Shown: in pieces, positions 24,863 to 34,552 of the stretch
Layout of the letters: every line of letters starts with the position of its first letter
How positions within the stretch are numbered: position 1 is the stretch's first letter
Source of the DNA: Bradyrhizobium nanningense
GTDB taxonomy: Bacteria > Pseudomonadota > Alphaproteobacteria > Rhizobiales > Xanthobacteraceae
NCBI RefSeq assembly: GCF_004114535.1
Contig: NZ_LBJC01000023.1
Coordinates: 124,001 to 188,000 of the forward strand
Direction: 5' to 3'
DNA length: 64,000 nt
Position numbers and translations under genes: made by a program
Notes under the pieces: generated by a model
Database searches by the model: none
Seen by the model: only the letters and a program-made list of their open reading frames with translations
Told to the model about the DNA's origin: nothing

Positions 24863-25840
24863 ATGAGCGCGCCGTTCGTTCTGGCCGTTCCTTCCAAGGG
24901 CCGCCTGCAGGAAAACACCGAGGCCTTCTTCGCCCGTGCCGGCCTCAAGCTGTCGAAGGCCGGCGGCGCCCGCGACTATCGCGGCACCATCGCAGGGCTC
25001 GACAATGTCGAGGTCGCCTATCTCTCGGCGAGCGAGATCGCATCGCAATTGTCCCGCGGCTTCGCGCATCTCGGCGTCACCGGGGAAGACCTGGTGCGCG
25101 AGAACATTGCCGATGCCGACAACCGCGTGTCGCTGATCGACGGGCTCGGCTTCGGCTTTGCCGACGTCGTCGTCGCGGTGCCGCAGGCCTGGATCGACGT
25201 CCGCACCATGGCCGACCTCGACGACGTCACCACCGGCTTCCGCGAGCAGCACCACATGCGGATGCGGGTCGCGACCAAGTTCGTCAATCTCACCCGGGCG
25301 TTCTTCCAGACCCACGGCATCACCGATTACCGCATCGTCGAAAGCGCAGGCGCGACCGAAGGCGCACCTGCGGCCGGCAGCGCCGAGCTGATCGTCGACA
25401 TCACCACGACAGGCGCGACGCTCGCCGCCAACGGCTTGCGGGTGCTCGACGACGGCGTGATCCTGCGCAGCCAGGCCAATCTGGTCGCTTCGAAAGAGGC
25501 CGATTGGTCGCCGCAGGCGCGGGAGACCGCACGCATCATCCTCGATCACATCGCGGCAAGGGCGCGGGCCAACAAATACCGCGAGGTCCGCACCCGCTTC
25601 CGGCAATGCGATGCCGCCCTGCTCGGCGAAGCCCATAGCCGGTTCGGCGTCGAGGCCCCGTTCGGCGGACCGACCTCGTCAGGCATGCTGACGTTGCACT
25701 GCCCACCGGGGCAGCTCTATGCGCTGGCGAGCTTCCTGCGCGAGCATGGCGCCGAGAACGTCTCGGTGGTCTCGCTCGACTACGTGTTCGACCGGAAGAA
25801 CCCGCTGTTCGCGAAGCTCGAGGCGTTCCTGCGGCGGTGA
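24863..25840 (+). CDS. hisG: ATP phosphoribosyltransferase
   Basis: 325 residues. The catalytic part starts VLAVPSKGRLQENTEAFFAR and contains LGVTGEDLVRENIAD and the phosphate-binding segment AELIVDITTTGATLAANGLR. It condenses ATP with PRPP. About 90 extra residues follow residue 235 (from KYREVRTRFRQCD to KLEAFLRR), which looks like the C-terminal ACT-like domain of long-form HisG. Yet a hisZ gene, usually associated with short-form HisG, precedes it by three bases. Confidence 0.96.
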   Translation: MSAPFVLAVPSKGRLQENTEAFFARAGLKLSKAGGARDYRGTIAGLDNVEVAYLSASEIASQLSRGFAHLGVTGEDLVRENIADADNRVSLIDGLGFGFADVVVAVPQAWIDVRTMADLDDVTTGFREQHHMRMRVATKFVNLTRAFFQTHGITDYRIVESAGATEGAPAAGSAELIVDITTTGATLAANGLRVLDDGVILRSQANLVASKEADWSPQARETARIILDHIAARARANKYREVRTRFRQCDAALLGEAHSRFGVEAPFGGPTSSGMLTLHCPPGQLYALASFLREHGAENVSVVSLDYVFDRKNPLFAKLEAFLRR

Positions 25841-25927
25841 GTCTCAGGTCCGTTCAGCGTAGCGACAGCAAACCGCAGCTACCATATGCTGTTGAGATGA
25901 CTTTGAACGCCTCTGGAACCTTGATCG

Positions 25928-26974
25928 ATGACGCTGGGCTCTGACGTATCAGGCATGACGACCAATGCGGCCAGCGCCGCCGCGAAGGGACTGTCGATAG
26001 TCGTCCCCGTCTACAACGAGGCGGCGGGCCTCGCCGCCCTGCATCAGCGCATTTGCGATCTCGCAAGAACCTTGCGGGAGCGCTATCGGCTGTCTTGCGA
26101 GATCGTTTATGTCGACGACGGCAGCAAAGATGCGACGCTGGCGATCGCACGTAGCCTGCCGGCCGACGCGATCGACGTCCAGGTGGTGTCGCTGTCGCGC
26201 AATTTCGGCAAGGAGGCGGCGCTGATGGCCGGCCTCGACCATGCCCGGCTCGGCGCCGTCATGTTCATGGACGGTGACGGCCAGCATCCGCCGGCCCTGA
26301 TCGAACAGCTGGTGCGGCACTGGATCGAAGACGGTTATGACGTCGTCTACACCGCCAAGGCGCATCGCGACAACGAGACCTTCCTGCGCCGCGTCGCCGT
26401 GCACGGCTTCTATGCGCTGATCAATTGGGGCGCACGCCAGAAGATTCCCGAGGACGCCGGCGACTTCCGCCTGCTCTCCCCGCGCGCTGTCGCCGCGCTC
26501 AGGCAATTGCCCGAGCGCAACCGCTTCTTCAAAGGCCTCGCCAGCTGGATCGGATTCCGCCAGATCCGTGTCGATTACGAGCCCTCGGCGCGCGCCCATG
26601 GCGTCACCACCTTCAACGCCGCAAGCCTGCTTGGCCTGTCGATCGAGGGCCTGACCTCGTTTTCGGTGGCGCCCTTGCGCTTCGCCAGTCTGCTCGGCGT
26701 CATTCTCGCCGGAGGCGCCTTCCTGTTCGGCCTTTCGATCCTCTGGGAGGTGTTCACGACCGGCAAGCAGGTACCCGGCTATCCTTCGCTCGTGATCGGC
26801 CTGATGACGATCGGCGGCGTGCAGCTCATCATGATCGGCATCGTCGGCGAATATATCGGCAAGATCCTCTCCGAGCTGAAGGCGCGCCCGATCTACTTCG
26901 TCGCCGAGCACAGTGAAAAGCACTTCGAGACTGACAAGGCTGACGACGCCGCGAAGAGGACGGCGGCTGAATGA
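25928..26974 (+). CDS. GT2 family glycosyltransferase, polyprenyl-phosphate sugar synthase type
   Basis: 348 residues. The GT-A domain shows SIVVPVYNEAAGLAAL, YVDDGSKDAT, LSRNFGKEAALMAG and FMDGDGQHPP (DXD). Two C-terminal transmembrane helices follow (about residues 240-268, VAPLRFASLLGVILAGGAFL..., and 282-308, LVIGLMTIGGVQLIMIGIVG). This layout is that of DPM1/ArnC/GtrB/FlmF2 enzymes that load a sugar onto undecaprenyl phosphate. It overlaps the following deacetylase as ATGA. ATG 25955 is an alternative start. See the paired finding for the proposed pathway. Confidence 0.9.
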   Translation: MTLGSDVSGMTTNAASAAAKGLSIVVPVYNEAAGLAALHQRICDLARTLRERYRLSCEIVYVDDGSKDATLAIARSLPADAIDVQVVSLSRNFGKEAALMAGLDHARLGAVMFMDGDGQHPPALIEQLVRHWIEDGYDVVYTAKAHRDNETFLRRVAVHGFYALINWGARQKIPEDAGDFRLLSPRAVAALRQLPERNRFFKGLASWIGFRQIRVDYEPSARAHGVTTFNAASLLGLSIEGLTSFSVAPLRFASLLGVILAGGAFLFGLSILWEVFTTGKQVPGYPSLVIGLMTIGGVQLIMIGIVGEYIGKILSELKARPIYFVAEHSEKHFETDKADDAAKRTAAE

Positions 26975-27816
26975 GCGCGGCCGCGGACCTGCGGCGGATC
27001 TGGCTCTGCGCCGACGATTACGGCATCAGCCCGGGCGTCAACCGCGCCATCCGCGACCTGATCGAGCGTGGCCGCCTCAACGCCACCTCGGTGATGATGG
27101 TGGGTCCGGCAATCGAACGCAGTGAGATCGAGGCGCTCCAGGCGTCCGCGACGGCGAGCCCGCGCTGCGCGATCGGATTGCACGTGACGCTGTCGGCGCC
27201 GTTCCGCCCCCTGACCATGCACTTCCGCCCGCTGGACGGCGACATGTTCATGCCGTTTCCCAAGCTGCTGCGCGCCGGAATGCTGCGTCGGCTCGACCGC
27301 GAATTCTTCCGCAACGAGGTGAAGGCGCAGCTCGCCGCCTTCGCGGAGGCGTTCGGCCGCGCGCCCGACTTCGTCGACGGCCATCAGCATGTGCAACTCT
27401 ATCCGCAGGTGCGCGACGGCTTCGTCGATGCGGTCGTTGATGCCGCGCCGAACGCCTGGGTGCGCCAGGGCGGTCGCGACCTGCCGCTGGCGCAGCGGCT
27501 GGCTTCCCCCAAGGCCATGGTGCTCGACATTCTTAGCGCGCAATTCCGCCGCCGCGCCGGCCGCGCCGGCCTCAGCTTCAATCCCGGCTTTGCCGGCGCC
27601 TATGACTTCACGCGGGCGGCCGATTTTGGCGAGCTGATGCGGCAATTCCTGGAAGGCTTGCCGGATGGCGGCCTCGTGATGTGCCATCCCGGCTTCGTCG
27701 ACGATGTCCTCGCCGGCCTCGACCCCATGACGGATGTCCGCGAACGCGAGCACGCCTATCTCTCGGGCGAAGCCTTCGCGCACCTGCTCGCGGACAGCCG
27801 CGTCACCCTGGGATGA
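26971..27816 (+). CDS. ChbG/HpnK/NaxD (YdjC-type) sugar deacetylase
   Basis: 281 residues. The metal site motifs of the YdjC fold are present: LCADDYGISPGVNRAIRDLI (Asp pair), IGLHVTLSAP (His), FVDGHQHVQLYPQ (His pair) and MCHPG. Family members remove acetyl groups from N-acetylated sugars: chitooligosaccharides (ChbG), hopanoid-linked sugar (HpnK) or undecaprenyl-phosphate-GalNAc (NaxD). Coupling to a DPM-type GT2 favours a NaxD-like role on a lipid-linked sugar. HpnK remains possible, although no hopanoid genes are in the window. Confidence 0.9.
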   Translation: MSAAADLRRIWLCADDYGISPGVNRAIRDLIERGRLNATSVMMVGPAIERSEIEALQASATASPRCAIGLHVTLSAPFRPLTMHFRPLDGDMFMPFPKLLRAGMLRRLDREFFRNEVKAQLAAFAEAFGRAPDFVDGHQHVQLYPQVRDGFVDAVVDAAPNAWVRQGGRDLPLAQRLASPKAMVLDILSAQFRRRAGRAGLSFNPGFAGAYDFTRAADFGELMRQFLEGLPDGGLVMCHPGFVDDVLAGLDPMTDVREREHAYLSGEAFAHLLADSRVTLG

Positions 27817-27940
27817 GCCGCGAAAAACAAGCCGCGAGGCAGGTTGTCGCATACCGAAATTTAATCCGGCCGGCACTGTTGGGGCCACAATGGAACCCTA
27901 CATCTCCTGCGCGCTTGGTTTTGCGCTCAGGAGACAGATC

Positions 27941-28756
27941 ATGACGCCGCAGGAACGCCAGCTCGTCGACGACCTTTTTGACCGGCTTTCGAAACTGGAA
28001 AATGCACCGCGTGATACCGACGCGATCGCCGCCATCTCCGACGGGCTGCGCAAGGCGCCCGGCGCGGTCTATGCGCTGGTCCAGACGACGCTGGTGCAGG
28101 ACGAGGCGCTGAAGCGCGCGAATGCCCGCATCCAGGAGCTGGAAGCGGCCCGTGCGCCCGAGCCCGCACAGTCCGGCGGCTTCCTCGACACCATGCGCGA
28201 CACGCTGTTCGGCGGCGGCCCGTCGCGCGGCTCGGTTCCGAACGTGCCGCCGCGTGAGCAGCGGCCCGTCTGGAACAGCGGCGGAGCGATGCAGCAGGGC
28301 CAGCCGGGTTACGGCGCGCCGCCCTACGGACAGGCTTACGGTCAAGGCCAGGGCTATGGCGCTCCGCCGGTCGGCGGTGGCGGCGGCTCGTTTCTTGGCA
28401 CGGCCGCGGCGGCCGCGGCCGGCGTCGTCGGCGGTTCGCTGCTGCTGTCCAGCATCCGCGGCATGATGAGCGGATCGCACCAGCAGGCCTTCGGCGACGC
28501 CAATGCCCTCGGCGACCGCAGCGCTGGTGGAAGCCCTTGGGGCGGCAGCGACCAGTCCGGCGGCTCGCTTGCGCGCGATGCCGGCCTTGACGACATCGGC
28601 GCGAACCGCGATTCCCGCCAGGGCTTCTCCGACCAGGCGTCGAACGATCGGGACAACAACGATCAGAACTACGACGACGATCACGACGACAACGTCGACA
28701 TGGCCGACGACAGCGACTTCGGCGGCGGCGACGATGGCGGCAGCGATTACGCCTAG
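27941..28756 (+). CDS. DUF2076 family protein
   Basis: 271 residues starting at ATG 27941 behind GGAGA. The N-terminal conserved part is MTPQERQLVDDLFDRLSKLE, followed by a coiled-coil-prone segment and GGFLDTMRDTLFGGG. The middle is Gly/Gln/Tyr/Pro-rich, then a Gly/Ala helix (FLGTAAAAAAGVVGGSLLLS) carries a possible membrane segment. The C-terminus is extremely acidic (runs of Asp and Gly). DUF2076 members are probably periplasmic ligand-binding or envelope proteins; function unknown. Confidence 0.88.
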   Translation: MTPQERQLVDDLFDRLSKLENAPRDTDAIAAISDGLRKAPGAVYALVQTTLVQDEALKRANARIQELEAARAPEPAQSGGFLDTMRDTLFGGGPSRGSVPNVPPREQRPVWNSGGAMQQGQPGYGAPPYGQAYGQGQGYGAPPVGGGGGSFLGTAAAAAAGVVGGSLLLSSIRGMMSGSHQQAFGDANALGDRSAGGSPWGGSDQSGGSLARDAGLDDIGANRDSRQGFSDQASNDRDNNDQNYDDDHDDNVDMADDSDFGGGDDGGSDYA

Positions 28757-28780
28757 GCAATTCGAGCGACAGACGTGGAA

Positions 28781-28808
28781 CGGCCGCCTCCGGGCGGCCG
28801 ATTTCTTT
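28781..28808 (+). terminator. Rho-independent terminator after DUF2076
   Basis: Perfect 8-bp stem CGGCCGCC / GGCGGCCG with loop TCCG, then ATTTCTTT. It lies 24 nt after the stop. Confidence 0.75.
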
Positions 28809-29079
28809 CGAGGCAGAGCTCAAGCGTCCGCTCGGCCATCACCTGCAAGGAGGCCATTCGATATAATATGACTAGTGCATGCGGCGCTTGTCGGAGAGCA
28901 CCGAGCAGAACGTCACGAGACGCGCCTGACTTCACCATACACAACAAAATCACCCTCCGACACGTGCAGCACGTAGACTCCCGGATTTCCAAATTTGGAC
29001 ATGGGTGTTCAACTGGAAGAACACGTTGCTTGCCACACGTCGTGGCTGCCTCTCTTGGCTAAAGTCGGGGGTTTCGAGA
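28809..29079. other. Intergenic stretch, no gene seen
   Basis: Less GC-rich than its flanks, with several short ORFs of unlikely codon use. No hairpin or repeat was recognised. Confidence 0.4.
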
Positions 29080-29301
29080 ATGAGTCCACTTCAGCAGCGC
29101 ATTGCAAGCCTGAGCGACGTCACAACACATCTCATCACCGAATTGTACGAGTTGGAGGGACTGCACGAGCGCATCAGGAAGGCGGAGCTGTCGGTGCGGC
29201 GCTTGAACCGCTCGGCTCGCGCACCGCATCCGGCCTCGTCAACTCGTCGTCGCCGCTCGGCCGTCACTCGTCTCGGGTTGCGGCACCGTCAGCAATCATA
29301 G
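29080..29301 (+). CDS. Small hypothetical protein, helical and basic
   Basis: 73 residues. The N-terminal two thirds (MSPLQQRIASLSDVTTHLIT, then ELYELEGLHERIRKAEL) form a probable coiled coil. The tail is Arg/Ser-rich. It resembles uncharacterised short Bradyrhizobium proteins. The frame extends to 29005 without improving the signal. Function unknown. Confidence 0.5.
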   Translation: MSPLQQRIASLSDVTTHLITELYELEGLHERIRKAELSVRRLNRSARAPHPASSTRRRRSAVTRLGLRHRQQS

Positions 29302-29405
29302 ACCCTTCAGGCAGGCGTTCGGCGGCGGCAGCGCCCGCCTGGATGCCGCGCATTTCGGGTCGGCGCGGCAATCGGATTTAATCGCTGCATCGAGCGCATG
29401 ACGCT

Positions 29406-30233
29406 TCACATCACCACGACCTTGGTGCCGACATTGACGCGGCCATAGAGATCGATGACGTCCTCGTTGCGCATGCGGATGCACCCCGAGGAAACATTGG
29501 TGCCGATGGTCCAGGGCTCGTTGGAGCCGTGGATGCGATAGAGCGTCGAGCCCAGATACATCGCGCGGGCGCCGAGCGGGTTTTCGGGACCGCCTTCCAT
29601 GTGCCGGGGCAGATCGGGGCGACGTGCGATCATTTCCGCCGGCGGCGTCCAGTCCGGCCATTCGCGCTTGGCCGTGATCGACTTCACGCCGGACCAGGTG
29701 AAGCCGGGGCGCCCGACGCCGATGCCGTAGCGCATCGCCCGGCCGTTGCCCTCGACGAGATAGAGGAACTTGTTCGGCGTATCGACCACGATCGTGCCGG
29801 GACTTTCCTTGCCGCTATAGTCAACGAGTTGTTTCTCGAATTTCGGGTCGAACGCGCGCTGCCGCGGATCGACCGCCTCCTGCTGGAGCGCGCCCTGCTG
29901 ATATCCGCCTTGTTGATATCCACCTTGCATCTGCGGCTCGCCCATCGGCGGCAAGCGGCGCTGATCGTAATAAGCCGGCTGCTGCTGATACACCGGCTGC
30001 TCGGGCGCGTAAGCCGGGCCGCGGCCGGGACCGTCGCCGAACAGGAACTCGATGAAGCCGCCGCCCATGTTCGAATTGGAGGCGACGCGCACCGGGGCCG
30101 GCGGCGCCTGCGGCGCATAGAGCACCGCGGGCGGATCGTTCGGCACGGTGTTGTCGAAGGCGCTGGCGTCGTTCGCGCCGACGATGAAGGTGCAAGCGCT
30201 GCCAAGCAGCGCAACGGACATTTTCTTGAACAT
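29406..30233 (-). CDS. L,D-transpeptidase (YkuD/ErfK family)
   Basis: 275 residues with a signal peptide (MFKKMSVALLGSACTFIVGA). A Gln/Tyr/Pro-rich region follows (about residues 75-125), then the YkuD domain with IVVDTPNKFLYLVEGNGRAM, the His motif IHGSNEPWTIG and the Cys nucleophile in SSGCIRMRN. It forms 3-3 crosslinks in peptidoglycan or attaches lipoproteins. Start at ATG 30233. Divergent from the CheZ-like gene; the intergenic hairpin at 30326-30353 lies about 90 nt upstream. Confidence 0.92.
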   Translation of the reverse strand: MFKKMSVALLGSACTFIVGANDASAFDNTVPNDPPAVLYAPQAPPAPVRVASNSNMGGGFIEFLFGDGPGRGPAYAPEQPVYQQQPAYYDQRRLPPMGEPQMQGGYQQGGYQQGALQQEAVDPRQRAFDPKFEKQLVDYSGKESPGTIVVDTPNKFLYLVEGNGRAMRYGIGVGRPGFTWSGVKSITAKREWPDWTPPAEMIARRPDLPRHMEGGPENPLGARAMYLGSTLYRIHGSNEPWTIGTNVSSGCIRMRNEDVIDLYGRVNVGTKVVVM

Positions 30234-30548
30234 CGACGTACTCTGTACTGTTTCGTCTAGATCACACGCGCCGTGGAGAGCTGATGGCTGGTCCGCGCCC
30301 CCGACGTGGTCAATAAAGAGCAAAAGCCGTTTTGTTTGGTAAACAGAAACGGCATTCGGATTCACCACATCGTCAAGCGCGCGGCAATTTGGCGATCAGC
30401 CTTTATTTTCGATGAACGCGGCGCGGCCATGGTTAATCGCTTCTTTGCGCGCCGTCGCGCGCAGCCGCACAACAGTTCCTGCCGTGAACTTCGTGTTAAA
30501 TCGCTTCTGCCTAAAAAGGCGCGTGAGTGAGGTGGGGGGAGTATCCTG
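30234..30548. promoter_or_regulatory. Divergent control region with inverted repeat
   Basis: 315 nt between divergent L,D-transpeptidase and CheZ-like genes. It holds an inverted repeat at 30326-30353: GCCGTTT-TGTTT, loop GGT, AAACA-G-AAACGGC, with a single bulge. The repeat could be an operator or a transcript hairpin with TTTT on its minus-strand side. Rest of the region is AT-richer than the surroundings. Promoter boxes were not assigned. Confidence 0.45.
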
Positions 30549-31328
30549 ATGGCTGTTCACCGCAAACGTTTTCGCGTCGAGGACATCGTCGGTGGCGAGA
30601 TGCCGATTCTTGACGTAACCGAAGAGGCAGGCCCGATGCATAGCGAGATTATGGCTGAGCTACGCGCGATCCGCGCGCAGATGGCGAAGGGCACTACCCC
30701 GCTGTCCGGTAGCGCGGCCATGGCGGCGATCGACGCCTCCACCGCCCACGAGCTCTCCGAGGCGCGTACCATGCTCGATACCTATCGTGCGCAGATCGAG
30801 CAGTGCGAGAAGCTGAAAGTCGAGCTCGACCTGATCCATGACGCCATCGACCGCACCAAGCGCGAGATCGCGACGCTGCACGGCAAGAGCTTTGACGGCG
30901 GCGAAATGGCCAAGGTCAATGGCGAGCTCGGCGCGGTGGTCGGCGGCACCGAGCAGGCGACGCAGCAGATCCTCGAAGCCGCGGAATCGATCGACCAGGC
31001 CGCCAGCGCGATGTCCAAGGTGGACTCGATCGACCAGCAGAAGCGGCTCGCCGACGACATCCAGGAACGTGTCATCTCGATCTTCGAGGCCTGCAACTTC
31101 CAGGACCTGACCGGCCAGCGCATCAGCAAGGTCATGACCACGATGAAGTTCATCGAGCAGCATATCAATGCGATGATGGACATCTGGGGCGGCGTCGACG
31201 CGATCAAGTCCCACGTGCCGGCGCCGGTCGACAATCGCAGCGAGGACGAAAAGCTTCTCAACGGTCCGAAGCTCAACGGCGACGTCGGCCACGCCTCGCA
31301 GGACGACATCGACGCGTTGTTCGACTGA
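30549..31328 (+). CDS. Protein phosphatase CheZ-like
   Basis: 259 residues starting after GGGGGGAG. Long helical coiled-coil segments (residues about 25-150) precede the CheZ signature FEACNFQDLTGQRISKVMTT, which carries the Asp and Gln used to dephosphorylate CheY-P. The C-terminal peptide SQDDIDALFD matches the CheY-docking tail of CheZ proteins. No che cluster is nearby. The target response regulator may be CheY or another receiver protein. Confidence 0.88.
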   Translation: MAVHRKRFRVEDIVGGEMPILDVTEEAGPMHSEIMAELRAIRAQMAKGTTPLSGSAAMAAIDASTAHELSEARTMLDTYRAQIEQCEKLKVELDLIHDAIDRTKREIATLHGKSFDGGEMAKVNGELGAVVGGTEQATQQILEAAESIDQAASAMSKVDSIDQQKRLADDIQERVISIFEACNFQDLTGQRISKVMTTMKFIEQHINAMMDIWGGVDAIKSHVPAPVDNRSEDEKLLNGPKLNGDVGHASQDDIDALFD

Positions 31329-31351
31329 GCGAGCGCGGACTACGGAATAGC

Positions 31352-31383
31352 AAAACGCCGGCCCTTGGGCCGGCGTTTTTGTT
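31352..31383 (+). terminator. Rho-independent terminator after the CheZ-like gene
   Basis: Stem AACGCCGGCCC / GGGCCGGCGTT with loop TT, followed by TTTTGTTT, 23 nt after the stop. Confidence 0.85.
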
Positions 31384-31386
31384 TGC

Positions 31387-31472
31387 CGTCATTGCGAGGA
31401 GCAAAGCGACGAAGCAATCCAGACCGTCTCCGCGGAGACAATCTGGATTGCTTCGCTTCGCTCGCAATGACG
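31387..31472. repeat. Short intergenic repeat, family A copy 1
   Basis: Begins CGTCATTGCGAGGAGC and ends GCTCGCAATGACG. Inner arms GAAGCAATCCAGA and CTGGATTGCTTCG flank CTCCGCGGAGA. Copies lie at 47827-47943 and 56015-56100. Confidence 0.85.
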
Positions 31473-31494
31473 AGAGGTTAGACCGAAGGTCGCC

Positions 31495-32016
31495 TCACGC
31501 CCGCGGCGCGCAGCGGACGTAGACCATGTTGCCGTAGCGGGTGGCGGCGTCCTTGTCGATGAAGCGGGTGATCAGGACGCGGCCGTCGAAGGAGACGATT
31601 TCGCGGTCCTGCTCGCCGGGGGTCGGCCCCGCCGGGCCGATGTAGTTCTTGCCGCTCGGCGAGCCCTTCAGCCGCAGCTCCTGGGGCGTCGCCTGGTCAG
31701 CCAGATGCATGATCACGCCGCCGGAGGAGCCGGCGGTGATCACGTAAGGGTTCTTGCACTGGGCCCGGGCGGCAGCCTCGGTGCGGGCGCGGTCGGCCGG
31801 GTTCTGGAACGAGGCCAGACCCCAGCGGCCCACGATCTCGTCGGCGCGAATGGTCGCAGGCATTTCCGGGGCAGTGCCCGGCTCGGCTTCGGGCGGCGGC
31901 GAGGACGACGAGAAGGACGGCAGGCTCATGCCGCCGCCGCAGGCGCCCAGCAGCAGCGCCAGACAAGAGGCGGCCGCCAGATTGGCAACCGTGCGCGCGT
32001 GAGCTGAACTGATCAT
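31495..32016 (-). CDS. Protease inhibitor Inh/Omp19-like lipoprotein
   Basis: 173 residues. A lipoprotein signal ends LALLLGAC, so Cys is the probable lipidation site. A disordered Ser/Pro-rich linker follows, then IRADEIVGRWGLASFQNP, the opening of the Inh beta-barrel, and later AQCKNPYVITAG and VYVRCAPRA. Omp19 of Brucella is a periplasmic protease inhibitor of this type. Start at ATG 32016, preceded by GGGGGAATGCC. Confidence 0.8.
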   Translation of the reverse strand: MISSAHARTVANLAAASCLALLLGACGGGMSLPSFSSSSPPPEAEPGTAPEMPATIRADEIVGRWGLASFQNPADRARTEAAARAQCKNPYVITAGSSGGVIMHLADQATPQELRLKGSPSGKNYIGPAGPTPGEQDREIVSFDGRVLITRFIDKDAATRYGNMVYVRCAPRA

Positions 32017-32172
32017 GGCATTCCCCCGAACAAGACCATGGCCGCACCCCTCCCGCAGCCAACCGCAAAAAAGCTGCCGGAGCAATGACGTCCTTTGATA
32101 CGTCGGCGCCCCCAACAAGTTTCCAATGCCACCATCCTATATCCGCCTCACCAATCGCTTAACCACCTTTGC

Positions 32173-32239
32173 TTGACAGGATCGCGGCCAAGCCATATTT
32201 CCGGACCCACTATTAGCACTCGGAAAGCCCGATTGCTAA
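32173..32239 (+). promoter_or_regulatory. groESL promoter with CIRCE operator
   Basis: TTGACA at 32173-32178 is followed by a -10-like CATATT (32194-32199). Downstream lies a CIRCE element at 32213-32239: TTAGCACTC, nine bases, then GATTGCTAA, which is one mismatch from the consensus GAGTGCTAA. CIRCE is bound by HrcA, which represses chaperonin genes until heat shock. hrcA is not in the window. Confidence 0.9.
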
Positions 32240-32332
32240 GCGCGCCGTTCGATCCTCGGGAGAGGGGGTGGACGGAAGCGCCGCCGCACCCACTTCCACT
32301 ACTTCCGAAGCGAGCCTCCAAAGGGAAACGTC

Positions 32333-32629
32333 ATGGCTAAATCCAAATTTCGTCCGCTGCATGACCGTGTCGTGGTCAAACGTATCGACGCCGAGGAAAA
32401 GACCAAGGGCGGCATCATCATTCCGGACACCGCCAAGGAAAAGCCGTCCCAGGGCGAGGTGGTCGCCGTCGGCCCCGGCGGCCGCGACGAGACCGGCAAG
32501 CTGACCCCGATCGACCTCAAGGTCGGCGACCGCGTGCTGTTCGGCAAGTGGTCGGGCACCGAGGTCAAGATCGACAACGAAGAGCTCCTGATCATGAAGG
32601 AGTCGGACATCATGGGCGTTCTGGCCTAA
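32333..32629 (+). CDS. groS: Co-chaperonin GroES
   Basis: 98 residues, the heptameric lid of the GroEL folding chamber. N-terminus MAKSKFRPLHDRVVVKRIDA, mobile loop EEKTKGGIIIPDTAKEKPSQ and C-terminal EELLIMKESDIMGVLA are typical. The RBS is AAAGGGAAACG before ATG 32333. Heat-inducible through the CIRCE site upstream. groEL follows after 148 nt. Confidence 0.98.
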   Translation: MAKSKFRPLHDRVVVKRIDAEEKTKGGIIIPDTAKEKPSQGEVVAVGPGGRDETGKLTPIDLKVGDRVLFGKWSGTEVKIDNEELLIMKESDIMGVLA

Positions 32630-32660
32630 GGCCACCCGCCTGAACGGCCGCTGAATTGTC

Positions 32661-32687
32661 ATGCCCGGATCCGAGCGATCCGGGCAT
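32661..32687 (+). other. Hairpin in the groES-groEL intercistronic region
   Basis: Perfect 11-bp stem ATGCCCGGATC / GATCCGGGCAT with loop CGAGC. No T-run follows. It may set the groES:groEL ratio by processing or stabilising one part of the transcript. It may also be a fixed copy of a small palindromic repeat. Confidence 0.6.
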
Positions 32688-32777
32688 CCATCATTCCGCC
32701 GGGTTCGATCTTCGGATCCCGGACGTGATGCGACGAGCCAGCGGCAGACACATCACGAAACACGAGGGATTGCAGAA

Positions 32778-34409
<1,632 letters not shown>

Positions 34410-34435
34410 AGCCCATCCTCACCTGACACGATTGC

Positions 34436-34465
34436 GAAGGCCGCCTCGGGGCGGCCTTCTTTTTT
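34436..34465 (+). terminator. Rho-independent terminator after groEL
   Basis: Stem GAAGGCCGCC / GGCGGCCTTC with loop TCGG, followed by a run of six T. It lies 27 nt after the stop. Confidence 0.9.
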
Positions 34466-34552
34466 GGGAACGGTGGGCACCGCTTTCCGATTCAATCCAC
34501 CGCCAAAACCCACTACGGTGGCGCCGATTCTGATTGCTTGAGGATGTCGTCG

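Noticed and set aside
23726..25636. 636-codon minus-strand ORF opposite hisZ and hisG
   Set aside because: High GC makes long antisense frames common; no RBS or domain, and hisZ-hisG are certain.
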